From assembly GCA_019236735.1 (NCBI GenBank), contig JAFAIM010000057.1, positions 1 to 64,000 on the forward strand: DNA of 64,000 bases, given 5' to 3'. The position numbers and the translations under genes are program-made. Every line of letters begins with the position of its first letter. Position 1 is the first letter of the stretch. This document shows, in pieces, positions 51,163 to 61,238 of the stretch. Under the pieces are notes generated by a model, which saw only the letters and a list, made by a program, of their open reading frames with translations, made no database searches and was not told where the DNA came from. The stretch comes from Burkholderiaceae bacterium. GTDB lineage: Bacteria > Pseudomonadota > Gammaproteobacteria > Burkholderiales > Burkholderiaceae_F.

Positions 51163-53052
51163 TTAGCCGAGGGCGTCTTCGAGAAAGCGTGCAGTGCGCG
51201 TGAGCAGCTCGATCTTCGACTCGCGCCGATCGACGCTGTGGCCCTCGTTCGCGGCGACCATGTATTCGACCGGAACCGCGCGGTCGCGCAGCGCCTGCAC
51301 GATCAGATCGGACTCCGAGCGCGGCACACGCGGGTCGTGCTCGCCCGCATAGACGAACAGCGGAGCAACGATCCGGTTGACGTCGCGCATCGGGCTGAAC
51401 TCCTCCAGCAGCGCGCTGTCCCGCTCCAGGTCGCCGAATTCCTCGACGAAGAACTCGCGAATCGACGCGTCGGTCGTCCTCAAGAACGTCTTCAGGTCGG
51501 CCACGCCGAAAATGTTGACGCCGGCGGCCCACAGTTGCGGTTGCCGGGTCAGCGCCATCAACGTCGTGTAGCCGCCGTAGCTGCCGCCCCAGACGACGAC
51601 CCGACCCGGATCGCACCAGGGTTGGCTTTTGACCCATGTATTCACCGTCTCGACGTCCTTGAGCCAGTCGGCCCGCTTTTCCCGGTTGTCGGCCATCTCA
51701 TAGGCGCGCCCGAATCCGGTCGAGCCGCGCACGTTCGGCTCCAGCACCGCGTAGCCAAGCGCCAGGAAGAAGCGGGTGTACGCACTCCAGCGAACGGCGT
51801 AGCTCGCTGAAGGTCCGCCATGAAAGTTGACTAGCGTCGGAAGTCGGTGCGTTCCACGCTTGCTGGGCAGATAACAATTGATCGGGATTCGCAAGCCGTC
51901 GAACGCCTCGACGATCTCGATCGTCGTATCCACCGCCGGCAGGTTGTCGATACCCACGCGCGCATCGTGTCGCAACGCTTTGACGGCACCGGTGCGAACG
52001 TCGACGGCATGGATGTCGGCAGGCCGATCCGGCACCGAGATCATCAACGAAAATACTGCGCCGTCATCGCGGAACGAACCGACCCGGATGTCGCCGAGCG
52101 GCAGCTGGACCGGGCGGATCAGCCCGAGCGTCGCAGCATCCAGGATGCGCACTTGGCCGTGGTTGCCGGCGTCGATCGAGGCAACCACCGTGTCGCCGTT
52201 GGGCGAGACCAGGGCAGAGATCACGGCGGTCGGAGGCGATTCGTTCCGATAGCGCGCCACTTCCCGGCCGCTGCTGGCGTCCAAGGCCAGGATCAGCGAG
52301 TTTTCGCGCCCATCATCGGTGCCAAGATAAATTCGATCGCCGCTGGCCGAATACGATGCCGACCATATCGTGACCCGCCGGCCCTCGGCCGGGAAGACAC
52401 GCCGGACCGGGGCACCGCTGGCCGCCACTTCGAGCAGAACGATGTTGTCCGAAGAGTTCCACTCCATCAACAGCGCGCGCGATCCGTCGGGAGCGACGTC
52501 GGCGAGCGTTCCCGGCCGCGGGTGCGTATAGATCAGGCGCGCTGCGCCACCGGCACCGGTGACTGGCTGCGTAAACAGCCGCGTGGTCGGATCGGTCGTG
52601 CAACGAGCCGAATAGAACATCGCGCCGGGCAGTCGGCGCGGAAGGATCGGCTCGTCGCGATGCAGCGTCCCTTCGGGCGTCAGATCGACCGCGTTGGACC
52701 CATCGGCGTTGGCGCGCCAGATGTGGTGATTCTCGTCGCCCTTGCAGTCGCGCAGGAACAGGATCGACCGTCCGTCGGGAGTGAAACGGCCCCACAATGC
52801 CCGCTCCGGGCCTCGGGTCAGTGCAAACGCAGCCTGCTCGGGTCGTTCCGCATCTGCCTGGTAGATCTCCGGAAGGCCGTCGCGCAACGACCCGAACACG
52901 ATGCGCTTGCCATCCGGCGACCAATTCGCCACCAGGGTCGAGAAAAAGCCATTCCAGTTGGAATAGGCGTCGACGATCGATTCGGCCAGCGGAATGCGGG
53001 CGGCATCGCGAGCACGCTGCTCCAGATTCAAATTCGTGGGTGCAACGGCCAT
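51163..53052 (-). CDS. S9-family prolyl oligopeptidase-like peptidase
   Basis: A 629-residue serine peptidase with an N-terminal beta-propeller (TolB/WD40-like blades such as SPDGKRIVFGSLRDGLPEIY) and a C-terminal alpha/beta-hydrolase. The nucleophile is in WGGSYGGYTTL, with the Asp in YAGEHDPRVPRSES and the His in ANEGHSVDRRE. No signal peptide is visible, so it is probably cytosolic. Confidence 0.9.
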   Translation of the reverse strand: MAVAPTNLNLEQRARDAARIPLAESIVDAYSNWNGFFSTLVANWSPDGKRIVFGSLRDGLPEIYQADAERPEQAAFALTRGPERALWGRFTPDGRSILFLRDCKGDENHHIWRANADGSNAVDLTPEGTLHRDEPILPRRLPGAMFYSARCTTDPTTRLFTQPVTGAGGAARLIYTHPRPGTLADVAPDGSRALLMEWNSSDNIVLLEVAASGAPVRRVFPAEGRRVTIWSASYSASGDRIYLGTDDGRENSLILALDASSGREVARYRNESPPTAVISALVSPNGDTVVASIDAGNHGQVRILDAATLGLIRPVQLPLGDIRVGSFRDDGAVFSLMISVPDRPADIHAVDVRTGAVKALRHDARVGIDNLPAVDTTIEIVEAFDGLRIPINCYLPSKRGTHRLPTLVNFHGGPSASYAVRWSAYTRFFLALGYAVLEPNVRGSTGFGRAYEMADNREKRADWLKDVETVNTWVKSQPWCDPGRVVVWGGSYGGYTTLMALTRQPQLWAAGVNIFGVADLKTFLRTTDASIREFFVEEFGDLERDSALLEEFSPMRDVNRIVAPLFVYAGEHDPRVPRSESDLIVQALRDRAVPVEYMVAANEGHSVDRRESKIELLTRTARFLEDALG

Positions 53053-53125
53053 CGGGTTCCCCTCATCGGTGGAAGCCTTGAAAAATCCGCACTGCGCACT
53101 CTACTCGGGCACTCTACTCGGGCCC

Positions 53126-54253
53126 CTATTCGGTGGCGAAGAAACCCTTCATTCGCTCCATGAATGATCTCGCCTGCGGCGAGTGCTTAGCGCCACCTTC
53201 CTTTAGCGAGTTTTCCAGATCGCGCAGCAGCTTCTTCTGCTTTTCCGTCAGCTTCACCGGCACCTCGACTCGGATATGGCAGTACAGGTCCCCGGGGTAG
53301 CTCGACCGCACCCCCTTGATGCCCTTGCCGCGCAGGCGGAAGGTCTTGCCGTTCTGCGTACCTTCCGGAATCGAGATACTCACTTTCTCGGTCAGCGTCG
53401 CCACCTCCAGGTCGCCCCCCAGCGTCGCGGTCGGCACCGTAATGGGTACCTCGCAATGCAGGTCGTCGCCGTCGCGCTGGAACACGTCGTGCGCCTTCAG
53501 GCGGATTTCCACATACAGGTCGCCCGGCGGACCGCCGTTCATTCCAGGTTCGCCTTTCGCGGCCAGCCGGATGCGCTGCCCCTCGTCGATTCCGGCCGGG
53601 ATGTTGACCTCGAGCACCTTGTTGCGCTTCACGCGCCCTTCTCCGTGGCACGTCAGGCAAGGCTCGGGAATGACGCGGCCGCTGCCGTGGCACGTCGGAC
53701 AGGTCTGCTGGATCGAGAAAAAGCCCTGGGTCATCCGCACGGCGCCCGCCCCGCCGCAGGTGCCGCATGTCTTCGGCTTGGTGCCGGGCCGCGCGCCGCT
53801 GCCGCCGCACACCTCGCAGTTGTCCCACGCCGGAACCCGGATGTCGGTCGCAAAACCGCGCGCCGCCTGCTCCAGAGTGATCTCCATGTTGTAGCGCAAG
53901 TCCGCGCCGCGGAACGCACCCGAGCGGGAACCACGGCCGCCGGCAGCACCGAAGATGTCTCCGAAGATGTCGCCGAATGCCTCCGCAAATCCACCCATCC
54001 CGGCTCCGGCCGCTGCCGCCGCATTCGGATCGACTCCGGCGTGCCCGAAGCGGTCGTAGGACGCGCGCTTCTGCGAGTCCGACAGGATCTCGTAGGCCTC
54101 TTTGACTTCCTTGAATTTCTCCTCGGCGCGGTGATCATCCGGATTGCGGTCCGGGTGAAACTTCATCGCGAGCTTGCGATACGCCTTCTTGATCTCGTCC
54201 TCGGAGGCGTTGCGGGCCACGCCCAGGATGTCGTAGAAATCGCGCTTGGCCAT
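53126..54253 (-). CDS. dnaJ: Chaperone DnaJ (Hsp40)
   Basis: A 375-residue co-chaperone that stimulates DnaK ATPase and delivers substrates. The J-domain has HPD (MKFHPDRN), then a Gly/Phe-rich region and four CxxCxGxG zinc repeats ([32 protein letters not shown]). It is in the grpE-dnaK-dnaJ order, 161 bp after dnaK, with a strong hairpin in between. Confidence 0.97.
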   Translation of the reverse strand: MAKRDFYDILGVARNASEDEIKKAYRKLAMKFHPDRNPDDHRAEEKFKEVKEAYEILSDSQKRASYDRFGHAGVDPNAAAAAGAGMGGFAEAFGDIFGDIFGAAGGRGSRSGAFRGADLRYNMEITLEQAARGFATDIRVPAWDNCEVCGGSGARPGTKPKTCGTCGGAGAVRMTQGFFSIQQTCPTCHGSGRVIPEPCLTCHGEGRVKRNKVLEVNIPAGIDEGQRIRLAAKGEPGMNGGPPGDLYVEIRLKAHDVFQRDGDDLHCEVPITVPTATLGGDLEVATLTEKVSISIPEGTQNGKTFRLRGKGIKGVRSSYPGDLYCHIRVEVPVKLTEKQKKLLRDLENSLKEGGAKHSPQARSFMERMKGFFATE

Positions 54254-54376
54254 ATCCCATCAGACGAACTGAAACGGCCCGCTGCGCGGCTGCTTCGAGC
54301 CGCGCGGCGGACCGCTAAAGCCTAGCCCGCCGAACCCCTAAGGGCGAAGGCGGGCGGCGAGGTCGGCGTCCTGAGC

Positions 54377-54404
54377 CGGGGGCCCGTGCTGCGACGAGCC
54401 CCCG
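54377..54404 (-). promoter_or_regulatory. Hairpin in the dnaK-dnaJ spacer
   Basis: A perfect 7-bp CGGGGGC/GCCCCCG stem (54377-54383 with 54398-54404, 14-base loop) starts 11 bases after dnaK. It lacks a T-run. It may set the dnaK:dnaJ ratio by partial termination or processing. Confidence 0.45.
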
Positions 54405-54414
54405 CCTCTGGAAA

Positions 54415-56349
54415 CTAGCCTCGCTTGACCTCGCGATAATCGGCGTCAACCACGTCGTCGGCCGATTTCTTCTCGGCCTGCTCGGGCTGCGCCGCCCCCG
54501 GTTCGGAGCCCGCAGCCTGCGCCCCGGTCTCCGCGTACATCTTTTCGCCCAGCTTCTGCGACTCCGTCATCAGCGCGCGCGTCTTGCTCTCGATCGCGTC
54601 TTTGTCGTCGCCTTTCAGGGCTTCCTCGACGTCCTTGATCGCGGCCTCGATCGCGCTTTTCTCGCCAGCTTCGAGCTTCGCACCGTGCTCGGTCAACGCC
54701 TTGCGGATCTGGTGCACCGTAGCGTCGCCGGCGTTGCGCGCCTGCGCCAACTCGAAGCGGCGGTGATCCTCGGCCTTGTTGGCCTCGGCGTCGCGGACCA
54801 TCCGCTTGATCTCGTCCTCGGTCAGGCCCGAATTGGCCTTGATCGTGATCTTGTTCTCCTTGCCCGTCTTCTTGTCCAGCGCGTTCACGTGCAGAATGCC
54901 GTTGGCGTCGATATCGAACGTCACCTCGATCTGCGGCATCCCGCGCGGCGCCGGCGCGATCCCTTCCAGGTTGAATTCGCCCAGCAGCTTGTTGCCCACT
55001 GCCATCTCGCGCTCGCCCTGGAACACTTTGATCGTCACCGCCGGCTGACCGTCCTCCGCCGTCGAGAACGTCTGCGCGAACTTGGTCGGGATCGTCGTGT
55101 TCTTCTGGATCATCTTGGTCATCACGCCGCCCAGCGTCTCGATTCCGAGCGACAGCGGTGTCACGTCGAGCAGCAGCACGTCCTTGCGCTCGCCCGAGAG
55201 CACGGAGCCCTGGATCGCGGCACCCACCGCAACAGCCTCGTCGGGATTGACATCCTTGCGCGGCTCGCGCCCGAACAGCTCCCGCACGATGTCCTGCACC
55301 TTCGGCATCCGAGTCTGACCGCCGACTAAGATCACGTCGTTGATGTCGGACATCTTGACGCCCGCATCCTTCATCGCGATGCGACACGGCTCGACCGTCT
55401 TCTGGATCAGGTCCTCGACCAGCGCTTCGAGCTTGGCGCGCGTGAGCTTCAAGTTCAGGTGCTTCGGCCCGCTCTGGTCGGCCGTGATGTACGGCAGGTT
55501 GATCTCGGTCTGCTGCGACGAAGACAGCTCGATCTTGGCCTTCTCCGCCGCCTCCTTCAGGCGCTGCAGCGCGAGCACGTCCTTGGCCAGGTCGACGCCC
55601 TGATCCTTTTTGAACTCGCCGATCACGTAGTCGATGATGCGCTGGTCGAAATCCTCGCCGCCCAGGAACGTGTCGCCGTTGGTCGACAACACCTCGAACT
55701 GCTTCTCGCCTTCGACGTCGGCGATCTCGATGATCGAGATGTCGAAAGTGCCGCCACCGAGGTCGTACACGGCGATCTTGCGGTCACCGCGCTCTTCCTT
55801 CTTGTCCAGTCCGAACGCGAGCGCAGCCGCGGTCGGCTCGTTGATGATGCGCTTGACCTCCAGCCCCGCGATGCGGCCGGCATCCTTGGTGGCTTGCCGT
55901 TGCGAGTCGTTGAAATAGGCCGGCACCGTGATCACGGCGTCCGTGACCGGTTCGCCCAGATAGTCCTCGGCGGTCTTCTTCATCTTGCGAAGCACTTCGG
56001 CCGAAACCTGAGGCGGCGCGATCTTGCGCCCGCGCGCCTCGACCCACGCGTCGCCGTTGTCGGCCTTCACGATCTTGTAGGGCATCAGGCCGATGTCTTT
56101 CTGGACTTCCTTCTCTTCGAAGCGCCGGCCGATCAGGCGTTTGACCGCATACAGCGTGTTCCTCGCGTTCGTCACGGCCTGCCGCTTCGCTGGCGCACCG
56201 ACTAAGATCTCGTCGTTGTCCATGTAGGCGACCACCGAGGGTGTCGTGCGGGCACCCTCCGAATTCTCGATCACCTTGACCTGCCCGCCCTCGGAGATGG
56301 CGACGCAGGAATTGGTCGTGCCCAGGTCGATTCCGATGATCTTGCTCAT
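54415..56349 (-). CDS. dnaK: Chaperone DnaK (Hsp70)
   Basis: A 644-residue Hsp70. The ATPase domain starts [16 protein letters not shown] and contains the [15 protein letters not shown] signature and [14 protein letters not shown]. The peptide-binding domain and lid follow, with the C-terminal [11 protein letters not shown] tail for co-chaperone contact. It follows grpE by 77 bp on the same strand. Confidence 0.98.
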   Translation of the reverse strand: MSKIIGIDLGTTNSCVAISEGGQVKVIENSEGARTTPSVVAYMDNDEILVGAPAKRQAVTNARNTLYAVKRLIGRRFEEKEVQKDIGLMPYKIVKADNGDAWVEARGRKIAPPQVSAEVLRKMKKTAEDYLGEPVTDAVITVPAYFNDSQRQATKDAGRIAGLEVKRIINEPTAAALAFGLDKKEERGDRKIAVYDLGGGTFDISIIEIADVEGEKQFEVLSTNGDTFLGGEDFDQRIIDYVIGEFKKDQGVDLAKDVLALQRLKEAAEKAKIELSSSQQTEINLPYITADQSGPKHLNLKLTRAKLEALVEDLIQKTVEPCRIAMKDAGVKMSDINDVILVGGQTRMPKVQDIVRELFGREPRKDVNPDEAVAVGAAIQGSVLSGERKDVLLLDVTPLSLGIETLGGVMTKMIQKNTTIPTKFAQTFSTAEDGQPAVTIKVFQGEREMAVGNKLLGEFNLEGIAPAPRGMPQIEVTFDIDANGILHVNALDKKTGKENKITIKANSGLTEDEIKRMVRDAEANKAEDHRRFELAQARNAGDATVHQIRKALTEHGAKLEAGEKSAIEAAIKDVEEALKGDDKDAIESKTRALMTESQKLGEKMYAETGAQAAGSEPGAAQPEQAEKKSADDVVDADYREVKRG

Positions 56350-56426
56350 CTGGCTTTCCTCGATTCAATGTTTATCGCGTCTTCGGCGCGTCTCATTGCC
56401 TTAACTGGGTTTGGATCGCCCTGCTT

Positions 56427-57035
56427 TCAAGTGCCTTGGCTGACGGTGACCAGCGCGGGGCGCAGCACTCGGTCGGCGATCATCCAGCCCTTCTGCAGCA
56501 CCGCGACCACATGGTTCGGGGGCGCGGATGCAGCGCTGTCAGCCGGCACCGTGGAAATGGCCTGGTGCCGGTGCGGATCGAACTTCTCCCCCGCCGGATT
56601 GATCTCGGTCAGCTGGAATTTCTCGAAGGCCGTCAGCAGCTGCCGCAGCGTGATCTGCACGCCTTCGCGCAGTTTGTGCGGGTCGGCAGCATTGGCCGCG
56701 TCCAGAGCTCGCTCCAGACTGTCAGCCACTGGCAGCAGCGCTTCTGCGAACGACTCGACCGCGAACTTCTGCACCTTCGCGATCTCCTCGGCCGCGCGCC
56801 GCCGCGTATTGTCTGCCTCGGCGCGCGCGCGCAGATACAGTTCATAGTTCTCGACGGCCTTGCGCGTGGCCGCTTCCAGCTCGGCCCGCACGTCCGCCGG
56901 CCGCTCGCCTGAGGGTGCGCCGGCCGCCCTGGCGGTCGCCTCGTCCCCTGGTCTCGAGCTGTCGTTGGCAGCCTGCGGCGCCTGCCCTTTGGGTCCGGTT
57001 TCCGGCTCCAAAGCCTCCTCCGTTAGTCCAAACAT
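56427..57035 (-). CDS. grpE: Nucleotide exchange factor GrpE
   Basis: A 202-residue protein that releases ADP from DnaK. The N-terminal acidic/Ala-rich part leads to a long coiled coil, [31 protein letters not shown]. The beta-wing ends with [40 protein letters not shown] 57035 was chosen; the longer frame upstream runs through the promoter. Confidence 0.96.
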   Translation of the reverse strand: MFGLTEEALEPETGPKGQAPQAANDSSRPGDEATARAAGAPSGERPADVRAELEAATRKAVENYELYLRARAEADNTRRRAAEEIAKVQKFAVESFAEALLPVADSLERALDAANAADPHKLREGVQITLRQLLTAFEKFQLTEINPAGEKFDPHRHQAISTVPADSAASAPPNHVVAVLQKGWMIADRVLRPALVTVSQGT

Positions 57036-57062
57036 ATGAAGAAATACGAGGTACCCGGTCCA

Positions 57063-57089
57063 TGTTGGGGCCAAATGCGGTATTTCAAG
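57063..57089 (-). promoter_or_regulatory. Heat-shock sigma32 promoter of grpE
   Basis: On the minus strand CTTGAAA (57083-57089) is followed by a 12-bp spacer and CCCCAACA (57063-57070), close to the sigma32 consensus CTTGAAA / CCCCAT. The grpE ATG at 57035 lies about 20 bases after the expected start. No CIRCE repeat (TTAGCACTC-N9-GAGTGCTAA) is seen here. Confidence 0.75.
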
Positions 57090-57218
57090 CAACCCCACCC
57101 GGCGGATGTTCTTGCCGGGGAACATTCCGTTACATTGCCGGCCGAAGTTTGGTCTGCCGCACTGCAAAGCGGCGCGTTAGCTGACCCGGGAAAGGGTTTT
57201 TGCTTTTCGGAGGATCCT

Positions 57219-57956
57219 ATGGACGGACTCGAGCCCACCACGAAGAAGCTGCACCCCCTGGTGGCCACTGCCGCGGTGGCCGTCATCGCGGTCAGCGTTC
57301 TGGGCGCAATCGTGCTGGTGATGAACCAGGTCAACGCGCAGCGCGCGCCGGAAACTGCGGCTGTTGCCACCGATACCACTACCGGCGCGACGGCACCGCC
57401 TCCCGCTGCAGCGCAGAGCCCGGCGCCTGAGGCCGCCAGCCCGGCGCCGCAGCCCCCGACCGAGCCACATCAGTCGCACCCGGCCAAGCGGAAGGCGCCT
57501 GCAGCACAGGTTGCCGACGCTTTGAACGAGCAGGTCCCGCCGCCCCCCGCGGGGTCCCCGCCCGCCCCGCCACCGGATCTCGCAACGGCTGCGCCGCCAC
57601 CTGCGCCCGTATGCAGCGACTGCGGGATCGTCGCTGCGGTTCATGCGATCAAGACGCCAGGACAAGGAACCGGTATCGGCGCCGTCGCCGGTGGAGTCGT
57701 AGGCGGCGTGGTCGGCAACCAGTTCGGCAAGGGGCATGGCAACACCGCGATGACCGTGCTCGGCGTGCTCGGCGGCGCGCTCGGAGGCAACGAGGTCGAG
57801 AAGCAAGCCAAGGCCGCTACGCACTTCGACGTCGATGTGCGAATGGACACCGGCCAATTGCGCACGGTCAGCGTCCCGGCCGACCCGGGCCCGATCATCG
57901 GAACGCGGGTGCGGATCCAGAACGGACAGTTGTACCGGGATACCCCGCAGTCCTGA
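57219..57956 (+). CDS. Glycine-zipper 2TM membrane protein
   Basis: A 245-residue envelope protein. One N-terminal membrane anchor (about 16-36) precedes a long Pro/Ala-rich spacer (45-130). A glycine-zipper 2TM domain follows: GTGIGAVAGGVVGGVVGNQFGKGHGNTAMTVLGVLGGALGGNEVEKQ, as in SlyB/RcsF-type proteins. A small beta domain ends the protein (VRMDTGQLRTVSV). ATG 57219 has GGAGG upstream. It lies between the divergent grpE and the convergent hemH. Confidence 0.85.
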   Translation: MDGLEPTTKKLHPLVATAAVAVIAVSVLGAIVLVMNQVNAQRAPETAAVATDTTTGATAPPPAAAQSPAPEAASPAPQPPTEPHQSHPAKRKAPAAQVADALNEQVPPPPAGSPPAPPPDLATAAPPPAPVCSDCGIVAAVHAIKTPGQGTGIGAVAGGVVGGVVGNQFGKGHGNTAMTVLGVLGGALGGNEVEKQAKAATHFDVDVRMDTGQLRTVSVPADPGPIIGTRVRIQNGQLYRDTPQS

Positions 57957-57974
57957 TCGCGGGGTGCGTCGCCG

Positions 57975-59075
57975 CTAGCGCGGCGCGCCCATCGCGATCG
58001 CCAGCTCCGCGCTGAGCTCCGAGTTGCGAGCGAGCATCTGCTGCTCGCTCGCGTCCACCGGCCAGCCGCCGACGTTTCGCTCGACCAGGTCAGCCAGCGC
58101 CGAAATGAACAGGGCGCTGTCGTTCAGGCAAGCCACGTAACGCAGCTCCTGGCCGCCAGCCGTGAGGAACTGGGCCCGGCCTTCGATGGCGATCTCCTCC
58201 AGCGTTTCCAGGCAATCGGCGACGAAACCCGGGCAGATCACGTCGACGCGGCGCATACCGCCTCGGGCGAGCTGCTGCAGCGTATCGGCGGTCGCCGGCT
58301 CGAGCCAGCGCGCGCTGCCGAAGCGCGACTGGAAGCACACCCGACAGGCGGACGGATCGAGTCCGAGGGCCTGCGCCAGCAGGCGCGCGGTTTTCTGGCA
58401 CTGGCAGTGGTACGGGTCGCCCAGATCCAGATTGCGGCGCGGCAGGCCGTGGAAGCTGATCAAAAGGCACTCGCCGCGGCCGTTGCGCTTCCAGTGTTCC
58501 GTGACGCTGGCCGCCAATGCCCCGATGTAGCCTGGGTCGTCGCAGAAGTGCTGCACCGAGCGCATCTGCGGCACATTGCGCAGCCGCGTGACCACGCGGT
58601 TGACGCCATCGATTGCCGAGGCCGTGGTCGCCGCCGAGTATTGCGGGTACAGCGGCAGCAGCAGCACGCGCGTGGCGTTTTTCGCGCGCAGTTGTGCGAA
58701 CGCTGCGCCGATCGAGGGTTGGCCGTAGCGCATCGCCAATACGACGTCGATATCGAGGCCGCGGACCGCCAGCTCCGTGCTCAGCGCCGAGGCCTGCTTT
58801 TGCGAGTTCACGAGCAGCGGCGAGCCCTGCGCGGTCCAGATGGAGGCGTACTTGGCGGCAGAGCGGCGAGGCCGCAGCCCGAGTACCGGGCCGTTCAAGA
58901 TCGGCCACCATAGCCAGCGTGGCAGCTCGACCACGCGCGGATCCCACAAAAACTCGCGCAAGTAGCGGCGCACTGCCGCGGCAGTCGGCGCCTGCGGCGT
59001 TCCCAGGTTGATCAGCAGCAGTGCCGATCGCTCCGGGCTTGCGTGCGTGTGACGATCGGTGCCGATGAATCGCAT
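57975..59075 (-). CDS. hemH: Ferrochelatase
   Basis: A 366-residue enzyme that inserts Fe2+ into protoporphyrin IX, the last step of haem synthesis. ALLLINLGTPQAPTAAAVRRYLREFLWDPRVVE, the metal-site His in LLISFHGLPRR, YHCQCQKTARLLA, and VICPGFVADCLETLEEIAIE (Glu) match the family. ATG 59075 gives the normal length; the longer frame runs through a REP-like repeat. Confidence 0.95.
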   Translation of the reverse strand: MRFIGTDRHTHASPERSALLLINLGTPQAPTAAAVRRYLREFLWDPRVVELPRWLWWPILNGPVLGLRPRRSAAKYASIWTAQGSPLLVNSQKQASALSTELAVRGLDIDVVLAMRYGQPSIGAAFAQLRAKNATRVLLLPLYPQYSAATTASAIDGVNRVVTRLRNVPQMRSVQHFCDDPGYIGALAASVTEHWKRNGRGECLLISFHGLPRRNLDLGDPYHCQCQKTARLLAQALGLDPSACRVCFQSRFGSARWLEPATADTLQQLARGGMRRVDVICPGFVADCLETLEEIAIEGRAQFLTAGGQELRYVACLNDSALFISALADLVERNVGGWPVDASEQQMLARNSELSAELAIAMGAPR

Positions 59076-59083
59076 TCTTGGCG

Positions 59084-59197
59084 CCCTCACCCCTCCTCCG
59101 CCAACCTCATCCTGACCTTCTCCCACGCCTGTCGTGGGAGAAGGAACTGTCCGGCTCCCCTCTCCCGCGCAGCGGGAGAGGGGTCGGGGGTGAGGGT
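59084..59197. repeat. REP-like intergenic element, copy 2 (two hairpins)
   Basis: CCCTCAC at the left end and GTGAGGG at the right end bound two perfect 12-bp hairpins (59116-59127/59133-59144 and 59157-59168/59172-59183). The right end shares 17 identical bases with 62970-62986. It fills the gap between hemH and hrcA. Confidence 0.8.
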
Positions 59198-59199
59198 CC

Positions 59200-60213
59200 T
59201 CAGTCGCGCGACAGCGCGTTGGACAGCAGCTTGGCCGTGATATCGACGATCGGGATCACGCGCTCGTACGCCATCCGGGTGGGCCCGATCACACCGAGCG
59301 TGCCCACCACCTTGCCGTCGACCTCGTACGGCGCCAGCACCATGCTCAGCTCGTCCAGCGGCACGAGCTCCGACTCGCCACCGATGTAGATCTGCACGCC
59401 GTGCGCATGCGCTGAGGTATCGAGCAACCGCAGCAGCCGCGTCTTGTGTTCGAACAGGTCGAACAGCGCGCGCAGCTTCTCCATGTCGGTGGCAAGATCG
59501 TTGACCTCGAGCAGGTTGCGCTCGCCGGAAATCACCACCGGATCGGTGCGCTCGACCTCCTCCGCACCAGCCTGCACCGCGGCCTCCATCAGGTCTGCCA
59601 TCTCCTGGCGCAATGCGCTGAGCTCGCCTCGCAGGCGGCTGCGCACCTGCTCGAAAGTCAGTCCCGCGTAGTGCTGGTTCAGTACGTTGGCTGCCTCCGC
59701 CAGCTGGGCTTGCGAGTAAGGACGCTCGACCATCAGGACGCGGTTGTGCACATCGCCCTCGGGCGACACCGCAATCATCAAGATGCGGCGCTCCGAAAGC
59801 CGTAGGAACTCGACCTGACGGAAGGAGGACGTGCGGCGCGGGCTCAACACGACGCCGGCAAACGTGGACAAGCTGGAAAGCAGTTGCGCGGCCGTCTGGA
59901 TCGCGCGCTGCGGTTCGGCGATCTGCAGCTGGCCCTCCATCCGCTGGGTCTGTTCGGCTTGCAGCGGCTGCACCGTCATCAGGGTGTCGACAAAGAAACG
60001 ATAGCCGCGCGGTGTCGGTACGCGCCCCGCCGAGGTGTGCGGACTGGAAACGAAGCCGGCCTCTTCCAGGTCCGCCATCACATTGCGGATCGTGGCCGGC
60101 GACAGCTCGAGGCCGGACAGCTTCGAAAGCGAGCGCGACCCGACCGGCAGACCTTCGACGATGTACTGCTCGATCAGCCGCTTGAGCAGAAGGCGTGAAC
60201 GCTCGTCCAACAT
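59200..60213 (-). CDS. hrcA: Heat-inducible transcription repressor HrcA
   Basis: A 337-residue repressor of chaperone genes that binds CIRCE operators. The N-terminal winged helix ([54 protein letters not shown]) and [17 protein letters not shown] are typical, followed by a GAF-like domain and the C-terminal [16 protein letters not shown]. No CIRCE site is visible in front of the chaperone genes of this window, so its target is probably groESL elsewhere. It is divergent from nadK. Confidence 0.96.
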   Translation of the reverse strand: MLDERSRLLLKRLIEQYIVEGLPVGSRSLSKLSGLELSPATIRNVMADLEEAGFVSSPHTSAGRVPTPRGYRFFVDTLMTVQPLQAEQTQRMEGQLQIAEPQRAIQTAAQLLSSLSTFAGVVLSPRRTSSFRQVEFLRLSERRILMIAVSPEGDVHNRVLMVERPYSQAQLAEAANVLNQHYAGLTFEQVRSRLRGELSALRQEMADLMEAAVQAGAEEVERTDPVVISGERNLLEVNDLATDMEKLRALFDLFEHKTRLLRLLDTSAHAHGVQIYIGGESELVPLDELSMVLAPYEVDGKVVGTLGVIGPTRMAYERVIPIVDITAKLLSNALSRD

Positions 60214-60295
60214 GCCGACATTCTACGAAGCGCGCCGGGCATTGTCAGGGCCGCGCGGGATGTCCCCGCCGGGGACTTTTCTGCATAATCGGCCC

Positions 60296-61201
60296 ATGAT
60301 CGCGCCCTTCCGCAACGTGGCCATCTTCGCCAAGCCGCGAACGGAAGGCAATCGGCCCGCGTTGCAGCAGGTGCTGCTGCACGTCGTGCGCCTGGTCGAG
60401 CAGGCCGGACTGACCGCACTGATCGAAGCGGGCACAACCGAGGCGGTCGGGTTGCGCGAATTCCAAGGCCACACGCTGGTCGAGCTCGGACAGAAGGCGG
60501 ACGTGGCCATCGTGCTTGGCGGCGATGGCACGATGCTCGGAATCGCGCGCGACCTGAGCGCTTTCCGGATCCCGCTGATCGGAATTCACTTCGGACGCCT
60601 CGGCTTCATCACCGATATCGGGCTGGACGAGATGCCCGACGTGCTCGCCGAAATGCTGGCGGGCCGCTACGAGACGGACCGCCGCACGCTGCTGGAGGCC
60701 GAGGTGCTGCGCGACGGTGCCAGCATGTACCGGGGGCGCGCCTTCAACGACGTGGTGGTCTCGCACGGCAGCGCGGGCGGAATCGTCGGCTTCACCGTGC
60801 GAGTCGACGGCGCAACGATGTACCACCAGCGCGCCGACGGCGTGATCCTGGCAACACCGACCGGCTCGACCGCCTACGCGCTTTCGGCGAGCGGCCCGAT
60901 CCTGCATCCATCGCTGTCGGGTTTGGTGCTTGCGCCGGTGGCCCCGCACACGCTGTCGAACCGTCCGATCACACTGCCCGACAGCGTCGTGGTCGAAATC
61001 GAGCTCACCGAGCTGCGCGATGCCAGCGCGCATTTCGACATGCAGCTGTTTTCGCAGCTGCAGCCAGGCGATATCGTGCGCGCCCAGCTCAGCCCGGACC
61101 GCATCACGCTGCTGCACCCGGCCGGATACAACTACTTTGAAACGCTGCGCCGCAAGCTGCATTGGAATGTGATGTCCGGCGAGCCGGCCGGGCGGGCGTA
61201 A
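60296..61201 (+). CDS. nadK: NAD kinase
   Basis: A 301-residue kinase that makes NADP from NAD and ATP. It contains FAKPRTEGNRP, the LGGDGTMLGIARDLS nucleotide motif, and the DGVILATPTGSTAYALSASGPILHP block. ATG 60296 was chosen over an upstream frame; a CATAAT -10-like box lies at 60284-60289, which would leave almost no leader. It is 82 bp from divergent hrcA. Confidence 0.96.
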   Translation: MIAPFRNVAIFAKPRTEGNRPALQQVLLHVVRLVEQAGLTALIEAGTTEAVGLREFQGHTLVELGQKADVAIVLGGDGTMLGIARDLSAFRIPLIGIHFGRLGFITDIGLDEMPDVLAEMLAGRYETDRRTLLEAEVLRDGASMYRGRAFNDVVVSHGSAGGIVGFTVRVDGATMYHQRADGVILATPTGSTAYALSASGPILHPSLSGLVLAPVAPHTLSNRPITLPDSVVVEIELTELRDASAHFDMQLFSQLQPGDIVRAQLSPDRITLLHPAGYNYFETLRRKLHWNVMSGEPAGRA

Positions 61202-61238
61202 TTCGGGCCGCAAGAGCCTGCTAACTTCCTCCGCAGCC

